From: CALMEC01 sp031366605
GTDB lineage: Bacteria > Actinomycetota > Thermoleophilia > Miltoncostaeales > Miltoncostaeaceae
NCBI GenBank assembly: GCA_031366605.1
Contig: JANLOO010000027.1
Coordinates: forward strand, 1 to 64,000
Length of the DNA: 64,000 bases
Direction of reading: 5' to 3'
This document shows positions 8,551 through 17,045 of this stretch, one piece after another. The notes beneath the pieces are model-generated. The model was not told where the DNA came from and did no database searches. It saw nothing but the letters and a program-made list of their open reading frames with translations. Numbering within the stretch: the stretch's first letter is position 1; each line of letters opens with the position of its first letter. A program made the position numbers and the translations under genes.

Positions 8551-8556
8551 ATCGTA
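8551..8556 (-). promoter_or_regulatory. -10 box of leaderless DUF1015 gene
   Basis: TACGAT on the minus strand, 8 nt before the GTG at 8542. It faces the helicase promoter at 8594 within a 63-bp divergent region. Confidence 0.55.
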
Positions 8557-8593
8557 CCTGGCCCGTTCGCCCCATGTCCGCCGCGTCTGCGCG

Positions 8594-8599
8594 TACCAT
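8594..8599 (+). promoter_or_regulatory. -10 box of leaderless helicase-nuclease gene
   Basis: TACCAT ends 6 nt before the GTG at 8606. No Shine-Dalgarno separates them. Confidence 0.55.
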
Positions 8600-8605
8600 C
8601 GGTGA

Positions 8606-11557
8606 GTGGTCCTCGATGGTCTTACCGACGAGCAGCGTGACGCGGTCACCCATCCCGGTGGGCCGTTGTTGGTCGTCGCGGGCGCAGGCGCGGGCAAGAC
8701 CCGGGTTCTGACCCACCGACTCGCCTGGCTTGTCGACCAGGGGGTCGAGCCCGGTGAGATCCTGGCGCTGACGTTCAGCTCCCATGCGGCCGAGGAACTG
8801 CGCGCGCGGGCCGAGGTGCTGCTGGGTCGTGCCCACGAGACGTTGCGGGTCTCGACGTTCCACGCGTATGCAGGCGAGCTGGCCCGGGTTCAGGGCGTCG
8901 ATCACGGTCTGCTCCCGGCGGCGGTGTGGGCCACCGAGGAGGATCGCGCGTTGATGCTGCTGGAGCGCATCGGCGAGCTGGACCTGGTGGCGCACGACCT
9001 GCGTGGTGATCCCGGCCGGGTGGTCGGTGAGATCCTGCGACGCATCGATCGCTGCAAGAACGAGCTGGTCGGCGCGGATGACTTTGTCGCGTTCGCCGAC
9101 CACGCGCTGCAGAACGCGTCGACGTCCAAAGAGAAGCGCGAGCGGCTCAAGGACCTGGAGTTCGCCCGCGCGTACCAGGCCCACGACCGGTGGCTGGCCG
9201 AGGCCGGCATGGTCGACTACGGCGAGGCCATCGTCCGCGCGCTGGGTTTGATGCGCACACACGCCGATCGGCTGGCCGCGGTTCGCGAGGTCACCCGGCA
9301 CGTGATGATCGACGAATTCCAGGACACCGACCACGCCCAGGCGCAGTTGTTGTACCTCTTGGCCGACACCGCCGAGAGCGTCGTGGCGGTGGGCGACGAC
9401 GACCAGGGCATCTACCGGTTCCGCGGCGCATCGACCAAGAACATCGCCGACTTCCGCGCGCGGTACCCCAAACGTCGCGAGATCAAACTCGAACTCAACC
9501 ATCGCTCCACCCAGACGATCCTGGACGCCGCCCACGCGGTCGTCGAACGTGTGCCGGAGCGCGCCGAGAAACGCCTGGTCGCGCTCGAAGCGGCGACCGG
9601 TCCGGCCCCGTACTTCTGGATGGCGCCGGACGAGGACGGCCAGGCGCGCGCGGTGGCTGACGAGATCTTGCGCCTGGTGGACGAAGGCGTGCCGTTCGAA
9701 GAGCAGGCGATCCTGATGGACGCGGTCCGGACGGAGTCGCCCGCGATCGTCCGCGCGCTCGAGGCGGCGGGGATTCCGCACCAGGTCCACGGGGGCCTCG
9801 GCCTGTTCGAGCGTCGCGAGGTGCGTGAGCTGCTTGCGTGGCTTCGCGCGATCACGGACACCACCGACGCGCAGGCGCATCTTCGGCTCGCAGCGGACCC
9901 GGCGTTGGAGCTTCCTTGGGGGGCGACCGCTGATGCCGTGGCGACAGCCGCCGGGGCCGGTGTGCCGATCACGGGCGCGCTCCTGCACGTGGCCGGTGGC
10001 GCCGGCACACCGTTTGCGATTGCGTTGGACGCCGTGGGTCCCGCGGTGACCGGCCCGGCCGAGGACTTCGTGCGCGAGGTGTTGGACCGCTCTGGCCTGC
10101 GCCGCCGTGCGCTGGCGCTGGGCGGAGCCGAGGGCGCATCGCGGCTGATGGGGCAGGCATCGCTGGAGCGATTGGCCGTCGAGATCGCCCGGCGTGACCC
10201 GTCCCTGGACCCGGCGGGGTTGGTGCGTCGGCTGGTCGGGTTGTCCGACGTCGGCCACCGTGGCCGCATCGAGCGACCGGCGCAGCGCACCGGCGTGCAG
10301 GTCTCGACGATCCATCAGAGCAAGGGCCTGGAGTTCGACGCGGTGTTCTTTGTGGGGTTGGTCTACGCCCGCATGCCCGGGCGCGACCGACAGCACAGCG
10401 ACATCCCGGACCAGCTTCTGCCCGAGACCATCCAGCGTGGCCGCGACGCCCACGTCGCCGAGAAGCGCCGCCTCGCATATGTTGCGATGACCCGTGCCCG
10501 CACACACCTGTACCTGACGACCTACGAGATGGGCGAGCGTGCGCGGCAGCGGACATCACCGTTCTTCGATGACGCACGTGAGCTGCTGGGCAACCCGGAA
10601 CCCACCTCGGTGGGCATCGGCGCGAGCATCGCGACGCTTGCCGAGGTCGGTGCCGCCCGCGAAACACTCGAATTGGTCGGTCAGGCCGCCGCCGCGGCAC
10701 TCGCCGCCGGGGCAGCTGATCGAGAAGTGTTGGTCGCACAGGCCGAGGTGGCGCTCCGCGCATTGATCACGTCGCGTGCCCGTGCGTTGACCGCCCCGCC
10801 CGATCCCGTCGTGGCGCCCGCCGTGACACCCGGAGTCGGTCCGCCCATCGACATCTCGCCGAGCGACCTGCAGACGTACCGCACATGCCCACTGCGATTC
10901 CGGTTTGCTCGGGTCGACAAGATCCCACAGCGTGATCGTCCGGGAGGCAAGATCGGAACGGCAGCCCACCTGGCCCTCGAAGCCCATTACCGCCCCGGTG
11001 GCAGCGGCGGCGACGGCCAGGTGTTGGTGGCGCGGTTCGAGCAGCAGCTGACCCGGCTGGGCGTTGCACACACACCCGAGGGAGAACAAGCGCTGCGCCG
11101 CGGGCGCGAGCAGCTTCCCCAGTACCACGAGCGCGTGATCCGCAGCGGCACGACCCCCGCGGGCGTGGAGCGCAAGTTCACGCTGCCGTTGGGGCGCCAC
11201 ACGGTGCGTGGCCGCGTAGATCGCATCGACCGTCACCCCAGCGGAGGGTTCCAGCTGATCGACTACAAGACCGGTCGGCCACCGGGTATCAGCGGTGTCG
11301 GTGACGAGGACATGGTGCTCGCGCTCTACATCACCGCAGCGCAGGCGAACGGGTCGAAGATCCAGGGTGCGCGCCTCGAGTATGTGCTCGACGGCGATTC
11401 GCGTGTGTTCGATCCCGATCAAGCGGAGCTCGCGACGTTGGTCGAGGATGCCCGGTTGCTGGCCGACGCTGCCGCGTCGGGTGCGTTCGAACCGCGGCTC
11501 GGGTGGCACTGTGAGTCGTGTGACTTCCAACTCTTGTGTCCCGCGAAGGACCGATGA
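8606..11557 (+). CDS. UvrD-type helicase fused to Fe-S PD-(D/E)XK nuclease
   Basis: A 983-residue SF1 DNA helicase-nuclease. Residues 26-32 are Walker A (GAGAGKT); motif II is DEFQDTDHAQ, motif III DDDQGIYRFRGA, motif V VSTIHQSKGLEFDAVF and motif VI YVAMTRARTHLYLT. From about residue 750 comes a PD-(D/E)XK domain of the RecB/AddB/AdnB type: SPSDLQTYRTCPLRFRFA gives the first iron-sulfur cysteine, GRVDRID and QLIDYKTG the catalytic acidic residues and lysine, and CESCDFQLLC the other three cysteines. The architecture resembles one subunit of mycobacterial AdnAB, which resects double-strand breaks, but no second helicase-nuclease subunit is in the window. It overlaps the next gene by ATGA. Confidence 0.93.
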   Translation: MVLDGLTDEQRDAVTHPGGPLLVVAGAGAGKTRVLTHRLAWLVDQGVEPGEILALTFSSHAAEELRARAEVLLGRAHETLRVSTFHAYAGELARVQGVDHGLLPAAVWATEEDRALMLLERIGELDLVAHDLRGDPGRVVGEILRRIDRCKNELVGADDFVAFADHALQNASTSKEKRERLKDLEFARAYQAHDRWLAEAGMVDYGEAIVRALGLMRTHADRLAAVREVTRHVMIDEFQDTDHAQAQLLYLLADTAESVVAVGDDDQGIYRFRGASTKNIADFRARYPKRREIKLELNHRSTQTILDAAHAVVERVPERAEKRLVALEAATGPAPYFWMAPDEDGQARAVADEILRLVDEGVPFEEQAILMDAVRTESPAIVRALEAAGIPHQVHGGLGLFERREVRELLAWLRAITDTTDAQAHLRLAADPALELPWGATADAVATAAGAGVPITGALLHVAGGAGTPFAIALDAVGPAVTGPAEDFVREVLDRSGLRRRALALGGAEGASRLMGQASLERLAVEIARRDPSLDPAGLVRRLVGLSDVGHRGRIERPAQRTGVQVSTIHQSKGLEFDAVFFVGLVYARMPGRDRQHSDIPDQLLPETIQRGRDAHVAEKRRLAYVAMTRARTHLYLTTYEMGERARQRTSPFFDDARELLGNPEPTSVGIGASIATLAEVGAARETLELVGQAAAAALAAGAADREVLVAQAEVALRALITSRARALTAPPDPVVAPAVTPGVGPPIDISPSDLQTYRTCPLRFRFARVDKIPQRDRPGGKIGTAAHLALEAHYRPGGSGGDGQVLVARFEQQLTRLGVAHTPEGEQALRRGREQLPQYHERVIRSGTTPAGVERKFTLPLGRHTVRGRVDRIDRHPSGGFQLIDYKTGRPPGISGVGDEDMVLALYITAAQANGSKIQGARLEYVLDGDSRVFDPDQAELATLVEDARLLADAAASGAFEPRLGWHCESCDFQLLCPAKDR

Positions 11558-12429
11558 GCAGCAACATTTCGGGACTCGAGGTCGGCCAGCCCGTCGAGGG
11601 TGTCTTTGCCGTGCGCAAGAAGGAGCGCCGACTGTCCCGTCAGGGCGATCCGTACCTGGCGTTGACGCTGGCCGATGCGAGTGGTGCCATCGGCGCGTTC
11701 GTGTTCGATCAGCCGGACTTCTTTGCTGCGCAGTTCGAAGCGGGGGACCGCGTACGGGTGGCCGGTCAGGTCATCCAGCGCCAGGGCCGGCCCGTTGTCC
11801 GGGTGCGCCATATTCGACCGGCGGGCGACGAGGTCGGCGCCGAGGAGTTCCTGCCGCGGAGCCACCGCGAGCCCGACGAGCTGATGGGGTTCGCCGTGCA
11901 TCTGGCAGACGAGATCGCCGACGCCAAGCTCAAGGCGATGGTCATGGCGGTGCTCGACGACCGAGGGCTCGCGGCCGGTTGGCTCACGGCGCCGTGCTCG
12001 CGATCAGGCCACCACGCGTATCAAGGCGGCTTGCTGGAACACACGGTGGGTGTGGCATCGCTCGCGCAGACGCTGTGTCAGTGGCATCCGCGTCTCGATG
12101 TCGACGTTCTGGTGGCGGCTGCGCTCGTTCACGACGTGGGCCACATCCGCGGGTGGCGGTTGGCCGCAACATTCGAATTGACTGACGCGGGACGCATGTT
12201 GGGGCACCTCGTCATCGGCCACGAGATCGTCGCGGCGGCTGCGCTCGCCGCCGGTCTTTCGGCCGAGCGACGACTCGGCGTGCTGCACGCGATCGGTTGG
12301 CACCATGGCCCCCCGGCGGGGCAAGGGGCTGGAGGGGCCAGCCCGGAAGCCCTCGCACTTTGGCGGATCAACAGCCTTGAAGTCGGCGTCAAGGCACGGC
12401 TCGAGGGCCCGGGGACGGTCGACGAGTAA
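11554..12429 (+). CDS. OB-fold plus HD-domain 3'-5' exoribonuclease-like protein (YhaM type)
   Basis: A 291-residue protein. Residues 1-95 form an OB-fold nucleic-acid-binding domain (GVFAVRKKERRLSR, GDRVRVAGQVIQ). Residues about 120-290 form an HD phosphohydrolase domain with GGLLEHTVGVA, LVHDVGH and a later WHHGPP, a metal-binding histidine/aspartate set. This order is that of YhaM, a 3'-5' exoribonuclease that can also act on DNA. The ATG at 11554 overlaps the helicase-nuclease stop (ATGA) and has AAGGA upstream, so the two are produced together. That suggests a joint role in nucleic-acid end processing. Confidence 0.88.
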   Translation: MSSNISGLEVGQPVEGVFAVRKKERRLSRQGDPYLALTLADASGAIGAFVFDQPDFFAAQFEAGDRVRVAGQVIQRQGRPVVRVRHIRPAGDEVGAEEFLPRSHREPDELMGFAVHLADEIADAKLKAMVMAVLDDRGLAAGWLTAPCSRSGHHAYQGGLLEHTVGVASLAQTLCQWHPRLDVDVLVAAALVHDVGHIRGWRLAATFELTDAGRMLGHLVIGHEIVAAAALAAGLSAERRLGVLHAIGWHHGPPAGQGAGGASPEALALWRINSLEVGVKARLEGPGTVDE

Positions 12430-12509
12430 AGACGGTACGTAAGCAGCCGGGGTTTGGGTACGTCGTATCAGCAGACGCACACCGCACCCCAAGATTCGGA
12501 GATCCCAAT

Positions 12510-13160
12510 ATGAAGCTCTTGACGGCGATTCGCCGACACCTCATCCTTCTGACACTCCTGGCATTCCTCGCAGTTGGCGCCCTTGCGACGGTTGGCGGCG
12601 CACTGGGCTCGTCGAGCGTGACTTCGAGCGCAACAGGAGACGACAAGGTCGTCACGCTTGCGTCCAACATGGACGACGACGAGAACGACTGCGACGACGA
12701 CCACGATGGCAAGGGCGATTCGTCGGACAACGACGACGACGGTGATGGCACCGCCGACACCGCCGACCGCGATGATGACAACGACCGGGTCGTCGACACC
12801 GCCGACCGCGATGACGACAACGACGGCATCCTCGACACCGCCGACCGTGACCACGACAACGACGGCGTCATCGACACCAAGGACACCGACGACGACAACG
12901 ACTGTGTTCTCGACGCTCGCGACAAGGATCTCGACAACGACGGCATCATCAGCCGGGTCGACCGTGATGACGACGGCGACGGCGTCCTCGACGCGCGTGA
13001 CAACGATGACGACAACGACGGCGTCATCGACGCGCGTGACAACGATGACGACAACGACGGCATCCGTGACGGCCGCGACCGCGACCGTGACAACGACGGC
13101 GTCACCAACGGCCGCGACAACGATGACGACAACGACGGGACCCTCGACCGCAACGAGTAG
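12510..13160 (+). CDS. Secreted Asp-rich protein of 13-residue TSP3-like repeats (copy 1)
   Basis: A 216-residue exported, extremely acidic protein. Residues 1-35 are a signal peptide (basic MKLLTAIRRH, then a hydrophobic core ending GALGSS). The rest is about 11-12 tandem 13-residue units of the form DDDNDGxxDxxDR, the DxDxDG calcium-binding loop of thrombospondin type 3 repeats. One unit carries Cys in place of Gly (DDDNDCVLDA), and a second Cys lies at the start of the array (ENDCDDD). The start has CGGAG upstream. It is a paralogue of the gene at 13434. Probably a rigid calcium-binding wall or matrix protein. Confidence 0.88.
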   Translation: MKLLTAIRRHLILLTLLAFLAVGALATVGGALGSSSVTSSATGDDKVVTLASNMDDDENDCDDDHDGKGDSSDNDDDGDGTADTADRDDDNDRVVDTADRDDDNDGILDTADRDHDNDGVIDTKDTDDDNDCVLDARDKDLDNDGIISRVDRDDDGDGVLDARDNDDDNDGVIDARDNDDDNDGIRDGRDRDRDNDGVTNGRDNDDDNDGTLDRNE

Positions 13161-13189
13161 TTCTGCCACCACGATCGATTGCTGTGCCA

Positions 13190-13217
13190 GACGGCCCCCG
13201 CATCCACGGGGGCCGTC
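13190..13217 (+). terminator. Terminator after Asp-rich gene 1
   Basis: A perfect 11-bp stem (GACGGCCCCCG, 13190-13200, with 13207-13217) and a 6-nt loop, 30 nt after the stop codon. Confidence 0.85.
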
Positions 13218-13433
13218 CGCGTTGTGCGGCGGTGCCGGGACGTTGTGACACCACGGGAAGACCTTGCCGACCATCCCCCGAAACGGTGTGCCGACGAGGG
13301 ACACCGAAGCAGACGACCTTGCGGCCCTCGGCATCGCGGTTTCAAGAGGCCGACGGACGGGTAAGGAGTTGAGTCTTAGGACGTGGTATTCGTAGACGGA
13401 TTGTCACTCAAACCCCCGAGCACCGGAGAATCA

Positions 13434-14087
13434 ATGAAGCTCTTCACCGCGATACGCCGACACCTGCTCATTTTGACGTTGATGGCATTCCTTGCCGTCG
13501 GCGCCCTTGCCACGGTCGGAGGCGCGCTCGCATCGTCTGGTGGGAGTGCGAAGGCCGGAGGAAACGATCAGCCCAGTGGGGTCGGGGTCTACGGCGACGA
13601 TCACAAGAACGACTGTGACGATGACAACGACGGCAAGAAGGATTCCGCAGACACCGATGATGACGGCGACGGCATCTCGGACCGCAGCGACCGCGATGAC
13701 GACAACGACGGCATCGTCGACAGCAAGGATCGCGACGACGACAACGACGGCATCGTCGACAGCAAGGACCGCGACCACGACAACGACGGCGTCATCGACA
13801 CCAAGGACACCGACGACGACAACGATTGTGTTCTCGACGCTCGCGACAAGGACCTCGACAACGACGGCATCATCAGCCGGCTCGACCGTGACGACGACGG
13901 CGACGGCATCATCGACGTCCGCGACAACGATGACGACAACGACGGCATCAGCGATGCCCGGGACCGCGATGGGGACAACGACGGTGTTGTCAACAGCCGC
14001 GACCGCGACCTCGACAACGACGGCCTCATCAACAGCCGCGACAACGATGACGACAACGACGGGATCCTCGACCGCAACGAGAAGTAG
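13434..14087 (+). CDS. Secreted Asp-rich protein of 13-residue TSP3-like repeats (copy 2)
   Basis: A 217-residue paralogue of the protein at 12510, with a nearly identical signal peptide (MKLFTAIRRHLLILTLMAFL) and 12 tandem 13-residue DxDxDG units. The central three units and the Cys-bearing unit DDDNDCVLDA match copy 1 almost residue for residue; units on either side differ (IVDSKDR repeats). Two cysteines, one before the array and one in the middle unit, are at the same places in both proteins, so they are probably functional. GGAG lies 8 nt before the ATG at 13434. Each copy has its own terminator, so they are separate transcription units or partly so. Confidence 0.88.
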   Translation: MKLFTAIRRHLLILTLMAFLAVGALATVGGALASSGGSAKAGGNDQPSGVGVYGDDHKNDCDDDNDGKKDSADTDDDGDGISDRSDRDDDNDGIVDSKDRDDDNDGIVDSKDRDHDNDGVIDTKDTDDDNDCVLDARDKDLDNDGIISRLDRDDDGDGIIDVRDNDDDNDGISDARDRDGDNDGVVNSRDRDLDNDGLINSRDNDDDNDGILDRNEK

Positions 14088-14127
14088 GGATTGAGGCCGG
14101 ACACCGCGTCAATCAGATCGAAGAATG

Positions 14128-14155
14128 GAGCGGGCTCCCTGGGGGGAGCCCGCTC
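14128..14155 (+). terminator. Terminator after Asp-rich gene 2
   Basis: A perfect 12-bp stem (GAGCGGGCTCCC, 14128-14139, with 14144-14155), a 4-nt loop and a short T-containing tail. Confidence 0.88.
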
Positions 14156-14253
14156 TCGTTAACGTCTGGAGATCGCGGCGGCGACCATTTCTCGGCCGTC
14201 CGTCCTCATTTGAGGGAGGCCGCCAATGAGTGTCGCACGAGCGGACGGATCGA

Positions 14254-14832
14254 CTAGCCGACGGCACCTGCCGTTGTCGCCGCTGCGACTTCGCCGAGTC
14301 GACCGGAGGTCACGTCGTAGACGTATCCGTAGATCGGGATGTTCCGTGGTACGAGTGGGTGGGAGCGAATCCGCGCGACGTCGTCGACCACGCTCTGTTC
14401 ACGGTTCGCGATGGTGAGCCAGTCGACATACGTCGCCTCCGACGACCCTGGTCCGGTGCCGACGTCGTAGAAGCCCTGATCGCCGAGCGCCGCGGTTTCG
14501 AGGCTGCTCGAGAGCAGGCCGCGCATGACGTCGTCGGTGAAGAACTCCATGCCGCAGTCAGAGTGGTGGATCACGAACCACTCCTTGGTGCCCAGCAGCT
14601 TGTACGAGATCACAAGCGAGCGGATGGCGTCATCGCTCGCCCGGCCACCTGCATTGCGGATGACGTGCGCGTCGCCTTCGCTGAGCCCTGCGTACTTGGC
14701 CGGATCGAGCCGCGCGTCCATGCATGTCAAGATCGCGAACTGCCGCGCCGGCGGAAGCGCGAGCTCTGACTTGGCTCCGAAGTCGGATGCGTAGGCCGCG
14801 TTTGCTGCGAGCACCTCATCGAGAACGGACAT
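14254..14832 (-). CDS. Beta-class carbonic anhydrase
   Basis: A 192-residue zinc enzyme for CO2/bicarbonate interconversion. The zinc and catalytic residues are Cys37-Met-Asp39-Ala-Arg41 in LTCMDARLD, and His90 and Cys93 in VIHHSDCGM. VIRNAGGRASDDAIRSL is the conserved active-site helix. The pattern and length resemble the mycobacterial Rv1284-type enzymes. The ATG at 14832 has AAAGGAGCAGG directly upstream. The leader contains a hairpin (14845-14878). Confidence 0.93.
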   Translation of the reverse strand: MSVLDEVLAANAAYASDFGAKSELALPPARQFAILTCMDARLDPAKYAGLSEGDAHVIRNAGGRASDDAIRSLVISYKLLGTKEWFVIHHSDCGMEFFTDDVMRGLLSSSLETAALGDQGFYDVGTGPGSSEATYVDWLTIANREQSVVDDVARIRSHPLVPRNIPIYGYVYDVTSGRLGEVAAATTAGAVG

Positions 14833-14844
14833 TCCTGCTCCTTT

Positions 14845-14878
14845 GGTCGCCCCGACGTCTCCCTGACGTTGGGCGACC
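14845..14878 (-). promoter_or_regulatory. Hairpin in leader of carbonic anhydrase gene
   Basis: GGTCGCCC (14845-14852) pairs with GGGCGACC (14871-14878), and inner CGACGTC/GACGTT can extend the stem. It lies between the ychF stop and the carbonic anhydrase start, so it may be a ychF terminator or a leader structure near the ribosome binding site. Confidence 0.5.
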
Positions 14879-14917
14879 AACCTACCGCCCTGCGCGAAGC
14901 GCGCGCCTGCGGGCGGC

Positions 14918-15994
14918 TCAGACGTTGAAGCGGATCTGCATCACGTCGCCTTCTTGAACGACGTAGTCCTTGCCCTCCATGCGCACCTCAGCCCGCTCGC
15001 GCGCTTTGCTGAACGATCCCGCCGCAACAAGCTTGTCCCAGGCGACAACCTCTGCGCGGATGAACCCACGCTCCATGTCAGAGTGGATCTTGCCCGCGGC
15101 CTTGTCCGCCGTCAGGCCGCGGGTGATCGGCCAGGCCCGGGCCTCGGGCGGGCCCGAACCGGTGAAGAACGTGACCAGGTCCAGCAGTCGGTAGGCGCCG
15201 GCCACCAGGGCAGGAGCCCCGCGTTCGTCGCCAAGACCCAGCTCTGAGGCCAGCTCAGTTGCCTCGTCGGGCTCCATCGCCGCCAGCTCCAGTTCGACCC
15301 CGACGGGCAATGCCATCGCCTGCGCGCCCTGCGATGTGGCGTGCGCCACGACGTCGGCCGGTGGGTCGCCGGGATCGTCCGCGTTGACCAGGTACAGGAC
15401 CGGCTTGGCCGTCAAGAGGCCCAACTCGAGACCGAGCGCCACCGCAGCCGGGTCGGCGGCCATGCGTGCCGGACGGCCGTCATCGAGCACCGCGGCGAGC
15501 GCCGCGATCGCGCCGAGTTCGGCTTTGGCCTGGGCGTCGCCGGTGCGTGCGGACTTCGCCGTCTTCTCCTCGCGCCGCCCGAGTTGGTCGCGGTCGGCAA
15601 GGACGAGCTCCAAATCGACGGCCTCTGCATCGCCCACAGGGTCGATGCGCTCGAGCGGATGGCCGACCTCGGCGTTTGCGAACGCCCTGACCACGTGGAT
15701 CAGCGCGTCGACCTCGCGCAGGCGACCCAGCGCCTGACCACCGAGTCCCTCTCCGCGTCCCGCCCCGGCGGAGAGTCCTGCGATGTCGACGACCTGCACC
15801 TGTGCGCACACCCGGCGGGGAATGTCCTGGATGTCGGCGATCGCGTCGATACGCGCGTCCGGCACGTCCGCGACGCCCTTGCGCGGCTCACGTGTCGAGT
15901 ACGGGTACGTGGCCACTTCGGCCTCGTCACCGGTGATCAAATTGAAAAGCGCTGTCTTGCCGCTGTTGGCAAGTCCGACGAGGCCGAGTTCCAT
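14918..15994 (-). CDS. ychF: Ribosome-binding GTPase/ATPase YchF
   Basis: A 358-residue Obg-family P-loop protein (YchF/OLA1), an ATP-preferring regulator linked to translation and oxidative stress. The P-loop is GLANSGKT at residues 7-14, where most YchFs have NVGKS. Next come a DIAGL switch II at about 74, a helical insertion, and the C-terminal TGS domain (RGFIRAEVV, KDYVVQEGDVMQIRFNV), which ends as in all YchFs. LVNAD replaces the usual NxxE/NKxD motif, consistent with relaxed guanine specificity. TAGCCT lies 9 nt before the ATG with no clear Shine-Dalgarno, so it may be leaderless. Confidence 0.96.
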   Translation of the reverse strand: MELGLVGLANSGKTALFNLITGDEAEVATYPYSTREPRKGVADVPDARIDAIADIQDIPRRVCAQVQVVDIAGLSAGAGRGEGLGGQALGRLREVDALIHVVRAFANAEVGHPLERIDPVGDAEAVDLELVLADRDQLGRREEKTAKSARTGDAQAKAELGAIAALAAVLDDGRPARMAADPAAVALGLELGLLTAKPVLYLVNADDPGDPPADVVAHATSQGAQAMALPVGVELELAAMEPDEATELASELGLGDERGAPALVAGAYRLLDLVTFFTGSGPPEARAWPITRGLTADKAAGKIHSDMERGFIRAEVVAWDKLVAAGSFSKARERAEVRMEGKDYVVQEGDVMQIRFNV

Positions 15995-16058
15995 GGGCGC
16001 GGGAGGCTAGCAATCTCCGCGCGATAACCTGCGTCACGAACGATCGACGGAGGAATTG

Positions 16059-16520
16059 ATGTCAGTTGCCCCGGCTCCCTTGGCGACCCGGCTCGAGGAG
16101 GACATGAAGACGGCGATGCGCGCCGGCGAGAAGTTGCGCCTGGGCGTCATTCGGCGCGCTCGCGCTGCGATCAAGAACGCCGAGATCGCCGCACGCGAGC
16201 CACTGGACGAAGCCGGTGTCGAGAAGGCCCTGCGCGGAATCGTCAAGCAACACCGCGAATCGATTGAGCAATACGACGCCGCTGATCGCGCCGATCTGGC
16301 CGATGTGGAGCGTGCCGAGATGGCAGTCCTCGATGACTACCTGCCACAGCAGCTCGACGCCGCGGCGATCGAGCCGGTCGTCGCGGCCACCATCGCCGAG
16401 TTGGGCGCGACGAGCCCCAAGGACATGGGTGCCGTGATGAAGGCCGCGATGGCGACGTTGGGTGGCGCAGCCGACGGCAAAGAGGTCAGCGCGATCGTCA
16501 AGGCGCTGCTGGGGGGATAG
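16059..16520 (+). CDS. yqeY: GatB/YqeY domain protein
   Basis: A 153-residue protein of the YqeY family, related to the tail domain of GatB that contacts tRNA. Its own function is uncertain. Characteristic runs are RLEEDMKTAMRAGEKLRLGVIRRARAAI cut here to the first helices, then QHRESIEQY, ADRADLADVERAEMAVLDDYLPQQL and the C-terminal KDMGAVMKAAMATLGG.DG. The ATG at 16059 has GGAGGAATTG just upstream; a TTG directly before it is not needed. The next gene begins at the base after the stop codon. Confidence 0.92.
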   Translation: MSVAPAPLATRLEEDMKTAMRAGEKLRLGVIRRARAAIKNAEIAAREPLDEAGVEKALRGIVKQHRESIEQYDAADRADLADVERAEMAVLDDYLPQQLDAAAIEPVVAATIAELGATSPKDMGAVMKAAMATLGGAADGKEVSAIVKALLGG

Positions 16521-16997
16521 GTGGCCTCCTGGTCCCAAATCGAGGCGACTGACCCGGAGTTCGCGGCCGATGCCAAAGGGCTGATGGACCAGCGTGTGCA
16601 CAAGACGATGGCGACCGTGCGCTCGGACGGCTCGCCACGCATCAGCGGGATCGAAGCCCGCTTCATCGACGGTGAGCTGGCGTTCGGCTCGATGCCCAAG
16701 TCGCCCAAGGTACGCGACCTGGAAGCCGACCCACGCTTCGCCCTGCACAGTGGATCGCACGAACCCGATATCTGGGCAGGTGACGCCAAGTTCGCAGGAA
16801 CGGTGATCGAGGTGACCGACCCGGACATCAAGGGGGCCTATGTCGAAGCCGCCGGAACCGCACCTCCCGGCGACTACCACCTCTACAAGACCGACATCAC
16901 CGAGGTCGTCGTGATCCGCCTGGGCGACCCGGCCGACCATCTCGTCGTCCGACGATGGACGCCAGAGCGAGGGGTGCGGGTCTCAGCATTGCGCTGA
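16521..16997 (+). CDS. Pyridoxamine 5'-phosphate oxidase-fold (FMN/F420-binding) protein
   Basis: A 158-residue split-barrel flavin- or F420-binding protein. MDQRVHKTMATVRSDGSPRI is the usual strand pair after helix 1, FGSMPKSPKVRDLEADPRFAL is the cofactor-phosphate region, and FAGTVIEVTDP follows. The C-terminal VVRRWTPERGVR is also typical. Actinobacterial members bind FMN, F420 or heme, and the sequence alone does not decide which. The GTG start directly abuts the yqeY stop codon, with GGGGGG upstream, so they form one transcript. Confidence 0.88.
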   Translation: MASWSQIEATDPEFAADAKGLMDQRVHKTMATVRSDGSPRISGIEARFIDGELAFGSMPKSPKVRDLEADPRFALHSGSHEPDIWAGDAKFAGTVIEVTDPDIKGAYVEAAGTAPPGDYHLYKTDITEVVVIRLGDPADHLVVRRWTPERGVRVSALR

Positions 16998-17009
16998 CGT
17001 GAGGAGACG

Positions 17010-17039
17010 TTGACTAGACTAAAGAGACTAGACTAATAT
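17010..17039 (+). promoter_or_regulatory. Complete promoter with direct-repeat operator of second vapBC
   Basis: A -35 TTGACT (17010-17015) and a -10 TAATAT (17034-17039) are separated by 18 bp, and the ATG follows 6 nt later without a Shine-Dalgarno. Two copies of GACTAGACTAA (17012-17022 and 17026-17036, 14 bp apart) cover both boxes and are a likely antitoxin-binding operator. Confidence 0.8.
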
Positions 17040-17045
17040 CGTCGT

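Noticed and set aside
7304..10507. A 1067-codon open frame on the minus strand across the helicase gene
   Set aside because: Only the part from 8542 down to 7304 matches a family (DUF1015). The rest is antisense to the well-supported helicase-nuclease gene and has off-frame composition.
12658..14094. Regular 39-base periodicity, possibly a CRISPR-like array
   Set aside because: The repeat units are contiguous, in frame and code for protein. There are no unique spacers and no cas genes.
12389..14104. Long minus-strand frames rich in Ser/Arg or Val across the Asp-rich genes
   Set aside because: They are by-products of the repeated Asp codons on the plus strand. They have no ribosome binding site and no family similarity, whereas the plus-strand proteins have signal peptides and repeats.
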